Positions 6,803 through 13,143 of a stretch of 15,800 nucleotides of DNA are shown piece by piece. The stretch's first letter is position 1, and each line of letters opens with the position of its first letter. Source of the stretch: Eubacteriales bacterium (GTDB lineage Bacteria > Bacillota_A > Clostridia > Christensenellales > Aristaeellaceae); the NCBI GenBank assembly GCA_030528845.1, contig JAUMYC010000036.1, forward strand, positions 1 through 15,800, read 5' to 3'. Made by a program: the position numbers and the translations under genes. The notes beneath the pieces are model-generated. The model saw only the letters and a program-made list of their open reading frames with translations. It made no database searches and had not been told where the DNA came from.

Positions 6803-7618
6803 TCAGTTCGCGGGAGCGGCCGTGGGGGCCGGGGTCGCGGTGGGCGCGGGGGTCGCAAAGCCGGCGTCCTGCAGCACGTTGTCAAAGGCGTTCTGGCCGT
6901 CCGGCAGTGGCGTGGGCAGCGGCGCGACCCAATCCGGCAGGGGCGCGGTGAGCTGCTCGATGACATAGTCCATCACATAGACGCTGGTCTCCGGGTTTTC
7001 GGAGAAGCCCATGAGCACCATGTACATCTTGCGGTTGTCCACGTTGATATCCGGCTCCAGCATGCGGTTCAGGTTCGTCAGCGGGATGGCATAGACATGC
7101 TTGGCGTTCGGGTCGTATTCCTCCAGCTCCTCGGATTCGCCGAAGATGACATGGGAGAGGTCCACATCGCCCGGGTCGAGCAGGCCCTCTTCGATATAGC
7201 CTTCCAGCGGCAGCAGATAGCCCTCGTTGACCAGAACGTGCATCGGCTCTTCGGGCAGGATGTAGATGTCGCCCTCGCCTACGCCGACCATGAGCATGTA
7301 CTGCTGGCCGCCGTAGCCGTCGGTGTCGTTGTCCGGGTCATAGGCGATGCGCTGGAAGATGACCTCCTCGAGCGTGGGGTCAAATTCCCGGCCGACGGCG
7401 AGCGCCTCGCTCTCCAGCGCCATCAGGCCGCCTTCCAATTCCACATAGGGAGAAACGACCTGAAAATAGACCTGTTTGTTGTTGGGCACTTTGTATTCCG
7501 TGGCGGAATAGAGCACGTCTGCGAGCATCCAGACGCACACGGCTAAAAGCAGATAGATCCATTTATGATAAGAAAAGAAATCCTTGAGATGTTCCTTTTT
7601 GAGCGCCGTCTTGGGCAT
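6803..7618 (-). CDS. Membrane-anchored extracytoplasmic protein, unknown function
   Basis: The 271-residue protein has a basic N-terminus with KEHLKDFFSYHKW (8-20), one hydrophobic span at about 20-38, and then an acidic domain that should lie outside the cell. KxxLKxFxxYxKW followed at once by a span is a start I recognise from uncharacterised clostridial membrane proteins. Within the outer domain, GDIYILPEEPMHVLVNEGYLLPLEGYIEEG (split: GDIYILPEEP 116-125, MHVLVNEGYLLPLEGY 126-141) resembles the region of solute-binding proteins where a D-I-(Y/W)...G-(Y/L)-L-x-P-L-x-x-Y pattern occurs; this is suggestive only. The tail from about 230 is rich in Pro, Thr and Ala (PAPTATPAPTAAPA), like a cell-wall spacer, but has no LPxTG sorting signal. 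A GGGAGGG site lies 6 bases before the start. It has its own promoter and shares the two-way terminator. Confidence 0.75.
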   Translation of the reverse strand: MPKTALKKEHLKDFFSYHKWIYLLLAVCVWMLADVLYSATEYKVPNNKQVYFQVVSPYVELEGGLMALESEALAVGREFDPTLEEVIFQRIAYDPDNDTDGYGGQQYMLMVGVGEGDIYILPEEPMHVLVNEGYLLPLEGYIEEGLLDPGDVDLSHVIFGESEELEEYDPNAKHVYAIPLTNLNRMLEPDINVDNRKMYMVLMGFSENPETSVYVMDYVIEQLTAPLPDWVAPLPTPLPDGQNAFDNVLQDAGFATPAPTATPAPTAAPAN

Positions 7619-7659
7619 GGTCGTCCCTCCCGGATCATAAGCAATAGTATTTCCTGACT

Positions 7660-7688
7660 ATTATAACGCTCCGGCGGCCGAACCGCAA
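7660..7688 (-). promoter_or_regulatory. Sigma-A type promoter for the membrane-anchored protein
   Basis: On the minus strand, TTGCGG (7683-7688) and a perfect TATAAT (7660-7665) are 17 bases apart, about 42 bases before the ATG at 7618. The -10 lies within a 13-base sequence, GTTATAATAGTCA on the minus strand (7655-7667), that also occurs at the promoter of the sugar-uptake operon (12739-12751). Confidence 0.75.
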
Positions 7689-7748
7689 CAGCAAGCATAT
7701 GAAATAAATTTGGCAACAGTGCGAACTTCGCCCGAATCGAGGGCATAG

Positions 7749-7774
7749 AAAAGGGGCAGCCCGAAGGCCGCCCC
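7749..7774 (-). terminator. Intrinsic terminator of the sugar-uptake operon
   Basis: Read on the minus strand, GGGGCGGCC, a TTCG loop and GGCTGCCCC form a 9-pair stem with one G-U pair (7753-7774). The loop is the very stable C(UUCG)G tetraloop, and TTTT (7749-7752) then TCT-like bases follow. It lies 29 bases after the stop of the solute-binding protein gene. Confidence 0.88.
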
Positions 7775-7802
7775 AGTTTCTCTGACCAGAAGAGGTTTGC
7801 AA

Positions 7803-9452
7803 TTAGCCAGCGATCTTGCCCATTTCGATGGCCTTCTCGGTGTAGTAGCCCATGTATTCGTCAACGCCCAGAGCGTTGAAGCCTTCAACATAAGCATCCC
7901 AGTCGGCGTCGATGTCCTTGGTGCCGGCCCAGAACTGAGCGCGCCACTCACGATAGTAAGTGGAGAAGTCGGCATGCAGACGGGAGATCTCGCTGGAGAT
8001 CTCGGAAGCGAAGGTGAAGGGAGCCCAGACGTCTTCAGGCACGTAGTTGATCAGGCCAGCCGCAGATTCGAGGGAGCACGGCCAGGTCTCGCCGCCCTTG
8101 AAGCATTCGTTGGTAGCAACGGAGGGGTTGCCGCCGCCCTGCCACACGACATAAGGAGCGAGCATCTGCTCGAAGTTGGTGCCGTTGGGATCGTTCAGGA
8201 TCCAGTTGGTGTAGTCATAGGCGCCGGTCTCTTCGTCATAGTACCAGGTGCCTTCGGTATCCTCGGCGTTCTCGCCCTGGATGCCCAGGAAGTAGGAGAG
8301 GATGCCGTCCTCAGAATAGAGGTAGTCGACCCACTTGGCGGACTCTTCCGGATGCTCGTTCATGAAGGTGATGACGAACGCGCCGGAGGAGGAGGCGGGC
8401 ATGGAGTAGTTGGTCCAGAGGTTGTACTCGCCGGCGAAGGGCTGAGCCATACCCTTGGTGTACTGCTCATATTCGGAGCCGGCCACCGGGCTGTTGTTCA
8501 CGAACAGATAGTTCAGCGCGCGGCCTTCCTGGCACTTGGCGATCAGGCCGGCGAAGTCGGTGGTGAACAGGTCGGTGTCGATGAGGCCTTCCTGATACAG
8601 CTTCGCGGTGTACTTGATGTACTCCTTGTAATCGTCGGAAGTGCGGATGAAGCGCATGCCTTCGCCGTTGGGATCGAGATCCACATAGGAGAAGGAGGAG
8701 CCGACGTTACGCAGGCCGAAGGAGCCGAACAGGATGGTGTCCAGAGCGTCGCCCTGGTCGGAAGAGCCCTGCATGGACAGCGGGATCTCGTCGGCGATGC
8801 CGTTTCCGTTGTAGTCCAGGCCCTTGCAGGCTACGAGATACTCATACAGGCCGTCCAGGGTGGTGGGCAGGCCGTCGATGCCGAGCTTCTCGAAGACGTC
8901 GGTGTTGCCGTAGAGGCGGGTGCCCATGCGGATGGCATAACCGGTCAGCAGGTACGGAGTGCCGTACATGCAGCCGTCAGCCTGCATCATGGCGTCGCGG
9001 GCGGTCGGATAGGCGACCTGGCCGACTTCTTCAGCGTCCTCATACCAATACCAGAGGTTCGGCATGATGTCCTTGTACTGCTTGAGGTCGATGAAAGCGC
9101 CCTCAGAGCCGTACTGAGCCTGCTGGGTGTTGGAAACGCTCATCTTGAAGAGGGCGTCCGGCAGGTCCAGAGTGGCCAGCATGAGGTTGAGCTTTTCGGA
9201 ACGCATATCGGAGGGGACGTTGGTCCAGTCGATATGGATGCCGGTCTTCTCTTCCAGATGGTTCATGACCCAGATGCCAGAATTGTATTCATTCTGGACA
9301 GGGGTCTGAACGGAGGTGAAGTTCAGCGTGAGAGTGCCGGGTTCGCAGATCGGGTAGTTCTCATAATGCTGCGGCATCGGTTCGGCAGCGCCGAAAGCCA
9401 CGCCGGAGAGCACCATCATGAGAGCGACGAGCAGAGAAACGATCTTCTTCAT
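7803..9452 (-). CDS. Extracellular solute-binding protein of a carbohydrate ABC transporter (YtcQ/LipO type)
   Basis: The 549-residue protein is the size of the large YtcQ/LipO-type binding proteins that capture oligosaccharides for CUT1 importers. Its signal peptide is MKKIVSLLVALMMVLSGVAF (1-20), followed by GAAEP; the likely signal peptidase I cut is after Gly21 or Ala23. There is no lipobox cysteine. The first mature part, LTLNFTSVQTPVQNEYN (41-57) then TGIHIDW (70-76) and EKLNLMLATLDLPDAL (86-101), follows the usual pattern of this group. DYNGNGIADEIPLS (213-226) is the family's calcium-binding-like loop (D-x-N-x-N-G-x-x-D-E-I-P). Several Trp and Tyr residues (WYWYEDA 134-140, YVVWQGGGNPS) may line the sugar site. 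An AGGAGG site 7 bases upstream supports the ATG. It is the last gene of its operon and is preceded by a hairpin. The sugar is unknown. Confidence 0.93.
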   Translation of the reverse strand: MKKIVSLLVALMMVLSGVAFGAAEPMPQHYENYPICEPGTLTLNFTSVQTPVQNEYNSGIWVMNHLEEKTGIHIDWTNVPSDMRSEKLNLMLATLDLPDALFKMSVSNTQQAQYGSEGAFIDLKQYKDIMPNLWYWYEDAEEVGQVAYPTARDAMMQADGCMYGTPYLLTGYAIRMGTRLYGNTDVFEKLGIDGLPTTLDGLYEYLVACKGLDYNGNGIADEIPLSMQGSSDQGDALDTILFGSFGLRNVGSSFSYVDLDPNGEGMRFIRTSDDYKEYIKYTAKLYQEGLIDTDLFTTDFAGLIAKCQEGRALNYLFVNNSPVAGSEYEQYTKGMAQPFAGEYNLWTNYSMPASSSGAFVITFMNEHPEESAKWVDYLYSEDGILSYFLGIQGENAEDTEGTWYYDEETGAYDYTNWILNDPNGTNFEQMLAPYVVWQGGGNPSVATNECFKGGETWPCSLESAAGLINYVPEDVWAPFTFASEISSEISRLHADFSTYYREWRAQFWAGTKDIDADWDAYVEGFNALGVDEYMGYYTEKAIEMGKIAG

Positions 9453-9482
9453 GGTGAAACCTCCTGTATTATTTTTTATTCT

Positions 9483-9503
9483 CCGCGAGGGTCAGACTCG
9501 CGG
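9483..9503 (-). promoter_or_regulatory. Intercistronic hairpin before the solute-binding protein gene
   Basis: CCGCGAG and CTCGCGG form a perfect 7-pair GC-rich stem with a 7-base loop, in the 86-base gap between the isomerase and binding-protein genes. On the minus strand it is followed by an A-rich run, not by T's, so it is not a terminator. In the transcript it would stand about 15 bases before the ribosome binding site. This is the usual place for a processing or stabilising hairpin that lets the binding protein be made in excess; that role is inferred. Confidence 0.6.
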
Positions 9504-9538
9504 GAAAAGGGGAAACGATGGTTGGTTGGGCGGGCGGC

Positions 9539-10390
9539 TCAGCAGCCTGCGCCGATCAGCGCCCGCAGATAGCCCGCGCCGTAGGCGATGTCCTCGGCGG
9601 GGGCGTCGGAGCATTCGCGCTCGATGGTCAGAAAGCCCGTGTAGCCGATCTGGCTCAGCGCGCGCAGGTATTCCGGATAGCGCACATGGCCTTCGCCCAG
9701 ACGCGTCTCCTCGATATACCGGCCGTGATACTGCTCGGCCTGCGCGGTGGCGTAGAGATGGTGCAGGTCTTCCTTGTGCAGCTGGCGGCCGTCCTTGGCG
9801 TGGGTGTGCACGATATACTCCTTGAGCGTGTGCACGGCCTGTACGGCGTCGTCTCCTGCGCACATGACCAGATTGCCCGGGTCGAGGTTCACGCTCACTC
9901 CCCGGGAGCCGAGGCTGTCCAGAAACACCTTCAGCGTGTCGGCTGTTTCCGGGCCGGTCTCGATGGCGAAATGGGAGCCCATGGAATCCGCATAACGCGC
10001 CAGTTCGCCGCAGGCGTCCTGCATGATATGGAAGCGTTCGCAGGCCGTGTCCTCCGGGACGACGCCGATGTGGGTCGTGACGATGTCACAGCCGAGCTCC
10101 TTGGCCATATCGAGGATCTTTTTGCTGTTTTCGATCAGCTGCGGGTTCGTCTCCGGGTTGAAAAAGCCCAGCATCTGTTCGCCGCAGACCGCGCTGAGCG
10201 CGAGCCCCTTGTCGGCGAGCAGCTCCTTGAGCCAACGGCGCTTGGCGGCGTCCACCCTGTCCGGGTAGAATTCGTCGCGCGTGCCGGCGAGCTGGATGCC
10301 GTCGAGAGAGAGCCTTGCGGCCCTCTCTACAGCTTCTTCAAAGGGGAGCAGATAGTTGCTGATCATCACGCCGACAGAAAACGGATACAT
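9539..10390 (-). CDS. Sugar phosphate isomerase/epimerase (xylose isomerase-like TIM barrel)
   Basis: The 283-residue protein fits the AP-endonuclease-2/xylose isomerase-like TIM-barrel family: cytoplasmic, metal-dependent enzymes that isomerise or epimerise sugars and their derivatives. The barrel strands are visible in order: FSVGVMI (4-10), DGIQLAG (30-36), ALSAVCG (64-70), IVTTHIG (103-109), HFAIETGP (140-147), VSVNLDPGNL (165-174), YIVHTHAKDG (192-201) and GFLTIERE (252-259). By family comparison Glu144, Asp170, His197 and Glu257 are the likely metal ligands; all are present. His107 may contact substrate. An AGGAGGAG site lies about 7 bases before the ATG, and the gene starts 19 bases after the second permease stop. 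Its position in the operon suggests it acts on the imported sugar, but the substrate cannot be told from sequence. Confidence 0.88.
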   Translation of the reverse strand: MYPFSVGVMISNYLLPFEEAVERAARLSLDGIQLAGTRDEFYPDRVDAAKRRWLKELLADKGLALSAVCGEQMLGFFNPETNPQLIENSKKILDMAKELGCDIVTTHIGVVPEDTACERFHIMQDACGELARYADSMGSHFAIETGPETADTLKVFLDSLGSRGVSVNLDPGNLVMCAGDDAVQAVHTLKEYIVHTHAKDGRQLHKEDLHHLYATAQAEQYHGRYIEETRLGEGHVRYPEYLRALSQIGYTGFLTIERECSDAPAEDIAYGAGYLRALIGAGC

Positions 10391-10409
10391 GGCGCGCTCC
10401 TCCTGCTTC

Positions 10410-11339
10410 TTAGCCCTTGACCGAGCCGATCATGACGCCCTTGACGAAGAAGCGCTGCACGAACGGATAGGCGATGAGCATGGGGATGGAGGAGAGGATG
10501 ATGACGGAGTACTTGATGGTCTCCGCGCGCATGGCCTGGCGGGCCATTTCGTCGGCGGACATATCCATCAGGTTCTGGTTGGAGTTGGAAACGAGAACTT
10601 CGCGCAGATAGAGCTGCAGCGGCCACTTGGTGCGGTCGGTGATGTAGAGCAGGGCGTTGAAGTAGGAGTTCCAGATGCCCACGCCGTAATACAGGCCGAC
10701 GACAGCGAGGATGGGGCCGGAGAGCGGCAGGATGACGTGCAGCAGCGTGCCGTAGGGCGAGCAGCCGTCGATCGTCGCCGCTTCCTGAATCTCGTAGGGG
10801 ATGGACGTGGCAAAGAACGTGCGCATGATGATCATATTATATGCGCTCAATGCGCCCGTAAGCCACAAGGACCACCAGCTGTTCTGCAGACCGAGGGTCT
10901 TGGAAACGAGCAGGAAGTTCGGGATCATACCGCCGGAGAAGAACATGGTGAAGGTGATGGCCTTCATCAGGAAGCCGCGGCCCCAGACGTCGCGCCTGGA
11001 GAGCGGATAGGCACAGCTGACGGTCATGTACAGGCAGATGATGACGCCGATGACCAAGAGGATCAGCGAGTTGCCGTAGCCGCGCATGATGCCTTCGTTT
11101 TTGAAGACTTCCTTGTAGTTTTCCAGCGTCATCTCTACCGGAACGATATAGACCGAGCCGGCGGCGACCTTCAGCGGGTTGGAGAAGGACGCGATGATGC
11201 AGTACCAGAGGGGATAGAGGATGATCAGGGTGATAATGCCCAGCAGGACGACGTTGGTGATATCAAAGATGACGTCCACCTTTGTCTTGCGGGAGTTGCG
11301 CACGGCGCGCTTCTTGGGGACTGCTCCGATGTTATGCAT
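10410..11339 (-). CDS. Carbohydrate ABC transporter permease, YtcP/LplC type
   Basis: The 309-residue protein is a typical second permease of a CUT1 sugar importer. After a basic cytoplasmic start (KKRAVRNSRKTK) it has about six spans, at residues 28-50, 92-112, 125-145, 155-175, 206-224 and 277-297. The cytoplasmic EAA loop that docks the ATPase is at 186-206 (EAATIDGCSPYGTLLHVILPL, read as EAATIDG then LHVILPL). The segment GMIPNFLLVSKTLGLQNSWW (137-156) is characteristic of the YtcP/LplC branch. The end, QRFFVKGVMIGSVKG, matches the usual F-V-K-G-x-x-x-G-x-x-K-G tail. A GAAGGAGG site lies 10 bases before the ATG, and the gene begins 18 bases after the first permease stop. It would pair with the upstream permease as the membrane channel. 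Confidence 0.95.
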   Translation of the reverse strand: MHNIGAVPKKRAVRNSRKTKVDVIFDITNVVLLGIITLIILYPLWYCIIASFSNPLKVAAGSVYIVPVEMTLENYKEVFKNEGIMRGYGNSLILLVIGVIICLYMTVSCAYPLSRRDVWGRGFLMKAITFTMFFSGGMIPNFLLVSKTLGLQNSWWSLWLTGALSAYNMIIMRTFFATSIPYEIQEAATIDGCSPYGTLLHVILPLSGPILAVVGLYYGVGIWNSYFNALLYITDRTKWPLQLYLREVLVSNSNQNLMDMSADEMARQAMRAETIKYSVIILSSIPMLIAYPFVQRFFVKGVMIGSVKG

Positions 11340-11357
11340 AATTCGTGCGCCTCCTTC

Positions 11358-12521
11358 TTACCAAAGACTGGTATCGCCGACTTTGCGGGCGATGGTGTTG
11401 ACCAGAACGAGCATGATGCAGTTGACGATGGAGTTGAACAGCGAGATCGTTGTCGACAACTCGTACTGCGCGCTCTCTATACCGATCTGATAGGCGTAGG
11501 TGGAGATGATGTGGGAAACCTCTGTGTTCAGAGAGTTCTGCATCAGCCATACCTTTTCGAAGCCGACCGAGAGGATGTGGCCGGAGTTCATGATCAGCAG
11601 GATGACGATGGTGGGCATGATGGACGGGATGTTGATATGCCACATGCACTGGAAGCGGTTGGCGCCGTCGATGTAGGCGGATTCATGCAGCTGCGGGTCG
11701 ACGCCGGCGAGGGCGGCGATGTAGATGATGGAATCCCAGCCTGCGTTCTGCCATACGCCGGAGAAGACGTATAGGAAGCGGAACATTCCTGCGTTCTGCA
11801 TCCAGTTCTGCGGCGTGCCGCCGATAGAGCGGATGAAGATGTTCACGATGCCGTAGTCGGTGTGGGTGAAGGACTTGATCAGACCGACGAGAACGACGGT
11901 GGAGAGGAAGTGCGGGGCGTAGGTGATGTTCTGAACGACCTTCTTGTAAGGAACGTTGGAGACCTCGTTGATCATCAGGGCCAGCAGGATCGGGAGCGGG
12001 AAGCCCCAGAAGAGGGAGTACAGGCTGATGACGAGGGTGTTCTTCACGGTGCGGAAGAAATAGGGAGAGGAGAAATACTTCTCAAACCATTTGAACCAGG
12101 GATCCGCCCAGGGGGAGCCGGTGATGCCGCGCATGGGGCGGTAATCCTTGAAGGCGAGCTGCACGCCGTAGAGCGGCATGTAGCACATGACGATGTAGAA
12201 GGCGATGGGCAGCGCCAGCATGATGTAGAACTGCCAGTTGCGGGTAAGGTTGCGCTTGATGATGAAGCGTCGCGCCTTGGCGTTCGAACCATAGAGCATG
12301 ATGACGATGCCTACGAGGAAGCCAATGATGCAGATGATGAACGCGATGGTGCAGGCGGCGATCGCCCCGGTGCCGAGGTAGCCTTTGTACTTGGCGATGT
12401 TGGCAAAGAGGACGTTTTCATAGTAGCCCGCGAACTTTGCCAAGAACGCTGTGAGCCCGAAGCCGCCGACTGAGAGCAGGGAGACGACCATGCCGATGGT
12501 CCGGTATGCCGTATAGGCCAT
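11358..12521 (-). CDS. Carbohydrate ABC transporter permease, LplB type, with an N-terminal two-span extension
   Basis: The chosen start gives 387 residues. Residues from about 90 on match LplB-type permeases: NWQFYIMLALPIAFYIVMCY, then MPLYGVQLAFKDY, FRTVKNTLVISLY, and the ATPase-docking EAA loop at about 280-300 (ESAYIDGANRFQCMWHINIP). About 90 extra residues precede this core, with two hydrophobic spans at roughly 7-28 and 52-77, so the protein would have eight spans where six are usual. Start choice: an in-frame ATG at 12542 would add 7 residues but has no ribosome binding site and lies 3 bases after a hairpin; the ATG at 12521 has GAAGGAAG 8 bases upstream. It is the first gene of the operon, with the second permease 18 bases downstream. 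No ATP-binding subunit gene follows. Confidence 0.93.
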   Translation of the reverse strand: MAYTAYRTIGMVVSLLSVGGFGLTAFLAKFAGYYENVLFANIAKYKGYLGTGAIAACTIAFIICIIGFLVGIVIMLYGSNAKARRFIIKRNLTRNWQFYIMLALPIAFYIVMCYMPLYGVQLAFKDYRPMRGITGSPWADPWFKWFEKYFSSPYFFRTVKNTLVISLYSLFWGFPLPILLALMINEVSNVPYKKVVQNITYAPHFLSTVVLVGLIKSFTHTDYGIVNIFIRSIGGTPQNWMQNAGMFRFLYVFSGVWQNAGWDSIIYIAALAGVDPQLHESAYIDGANRFQCMWHINIPSIMPTIVILLIMNSGHILSVGFEKVWLMQNSLNTEVSHIISTYAYQIGIESAQYELSTTISLFNSIVNCIMLVLVNTIARKVGDTSLW

Positions 12522-12529
12522 AACAGTCA

Positions 12530-12537
12530 CTTCCTTC
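12530..12537 (-). promoter_or_regulatory. Ribosome binding site that fixes the first-permease start
   Basis: GAAGGAAG on the minus strand lies 8 bases before the ATG at 12521. The alternative ATG at 12542 starts inside the sequence just upstream and has nothing similar before it. Confidence 0.6.
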
Positions 12538-12545
12538 TTCATATT

Positions 12546-12568
12546 GCAGGCCGTTGGCCCGGGCCTGC
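12546..12568 (-). promoter_or_regulatory. Hairpin at the end of the sugar-operon leader
   Basis: GCAGGCC (12562-12568 on the minus strand) and GGCCTGC (12546-12552) form a 7-pair stem with a 9-base loop. It ends 8 bases before the ribosome binding site of the first permease. No T-run follows, so it is not a terminator. Confidence 0.6.
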
Positions 12569-12743
12569 TCGCACTCGTTTCAGCCAGACTTGTGTCTCTT
12601 TCTTCCTAATTAAATAAGGCTGCTGCAGCCGGCTTTGGGAGTGCGCCTGTCTGCCGCGCGCCGGGCCCCTGACCTCGCGGGCGGAGCGGGCGCGTGCCAT
12701 GCTTAATTAAGCGTTTTGAAACATTGTCCTTACTGTAATGACT

Positions 12744-12772
12744 ATTATAACTGCTTTCGGACAAAAAATAAA
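12744..12772 (-). promoter_or_regulatory. Probable promoter of the sugar-uptake operon
   Basis: A perfect TATAAT on the minus strand (12744-12749) has a weak -35, TTTATT (12767-12772), 17 bases away. The poor -35 would suit a promoter that needs an activator. The -10 is part of the GTTATAATAGTCA sequence (12739-12751) shared with the promoter at 7660-7688. Confidence 0.55.
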
Positions 12773-12898
12773 GCCCTCTTTTGAACATTTTGGCCGAAAA
12801 ACGAATCTCTTGAAAAATTTTCTGCGGCGGCGCGGCGCGGTTTGTCATTGTTTCTTTGAAAATTAACCGGAACTTTCGCGTAGACGCCCAAAGAAGCC

Positions 12899-12928
12899 TT
12901 GAATATACGGGGGGTTATCGTTTATAAT
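12899..12928 (+). promoter_or_regulatory. Promoter of the S10 ribosomal protein operon
   Basis: TTGAAT (12899-12904) and a perfect TATAAT (12923-12928) are 18 bases apart. Transcription would start near 12935, about 209 bases before rpsJ. It is the best sigma-A match in the region. The stretch 12780-12898 between the two divergent promoters is AT-rich with one GC-rich run (12822-12840), and I see no gene in it. Confidence 0.7.
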
Positions 12929-12934
12929 GTTCTG

Positions 12935-13143
12935 GAATGCGTGAATGGGTCATTGCGGCTTCTGCGTGCCGCAAAAGCTCAGATACGCTTCAGGAATGAA
13001 CCGGAAGATTGCGGCCCCCTCGCCGGTAACTTCCGGGGACCAGTCGGAATGATCCGACGTGCGGCGGTGAAACGCCGCTCAAAAGGGGTTATGCACACAC
13101 CCGAATGCGTGTGCAGACCACCAAAACAAGGAGGATGGCACCT
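12935..13143 (+). ncRNA. Structured leader RNA of the S10 operon
   Basis: About 209 bases upstream of rpsJ contain five stem-loops in a row. They are TTGCGGC/GCCGCAA (12953-12959 with 12968-12974), CCGGAAG/CTTCCGG (13001-13007 with 13030-13036, with an inner CGGC/GCCG stem), GTCGGA/TCCGAC (13043-13048 with 13053-13058), GCGGCG/CGCCGC (13061-13066 with 13073-13078) and TGCACAC/GTGTGCA (13092-13098 with 13109-13115). No T-run follows any of them. In E. coli the S10 leader is the binding site for L4-mediated repression; whether this leader does the same is inference. No short coding region is convincing. Confidence 0.55.
13128..13134 (+). promoter_or_regulatory. Ribosome binding site that fixes the rpsJ start
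   Basis: AAGGAGG lies 9 bases before the ATG at 13144. A second in-frame ATG at 13135 touches this site and so cannot be used, and a further upstream start at 13105 would add residues absent from S10 proteins. Confidence 0.85.

Larger units (their letters stand above)
12522..12737 (-). other. Untranslated leader of the sugar-uptake operon
   Basis: About 215 bases lie between the -10 element at 12744-12749 and the first permease start. They hold a perfect 12-base palindrome (GCTTAATTAAGC, 12701-12712), a GC-rich block at about 12630-12700 with several possible pairings, a GGCTG-CAG-CAGCC hairpin (12618-12630) followed by TTATTT on the minus strand, and the hairpin at 12546-12568. No coding region is convincing. 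I do not recognise a known riboswitch class. Confidence 0.5.

Noticed and set aside
6734..7546. Plus-strand frame starting inside the two-way terminator
   Set aside because: Its first codons are the terminator stem itself, and it is antisense to the membrane-anchored protein gene, which has its own promoter and ribosome site.
7797..9572. Long open frame of about 590 codons on the plus strand opposite the solute-binding protein gene
   Set aside because: It lies antisense to a gene with a clear family match, has no family resemblance itself, and has no ribosome binding site. Long antisense frames are common opposite GC-rich, biased-codon genes.
10356..11774. Open frame of about 470 codons opposite the two permease genes
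   Set aside because: It spans parts of three real genes on the other strand, is rich in Asp, His and Val as expected of an antisense frame, and matches no known family.
12606..12848. Possible 80-residue minus-strand gene in the sugar-operon leader region
   Set aside because: It crosses the operon promoter, has no ribosome binding site, and its composition follows the local GC-rich block.
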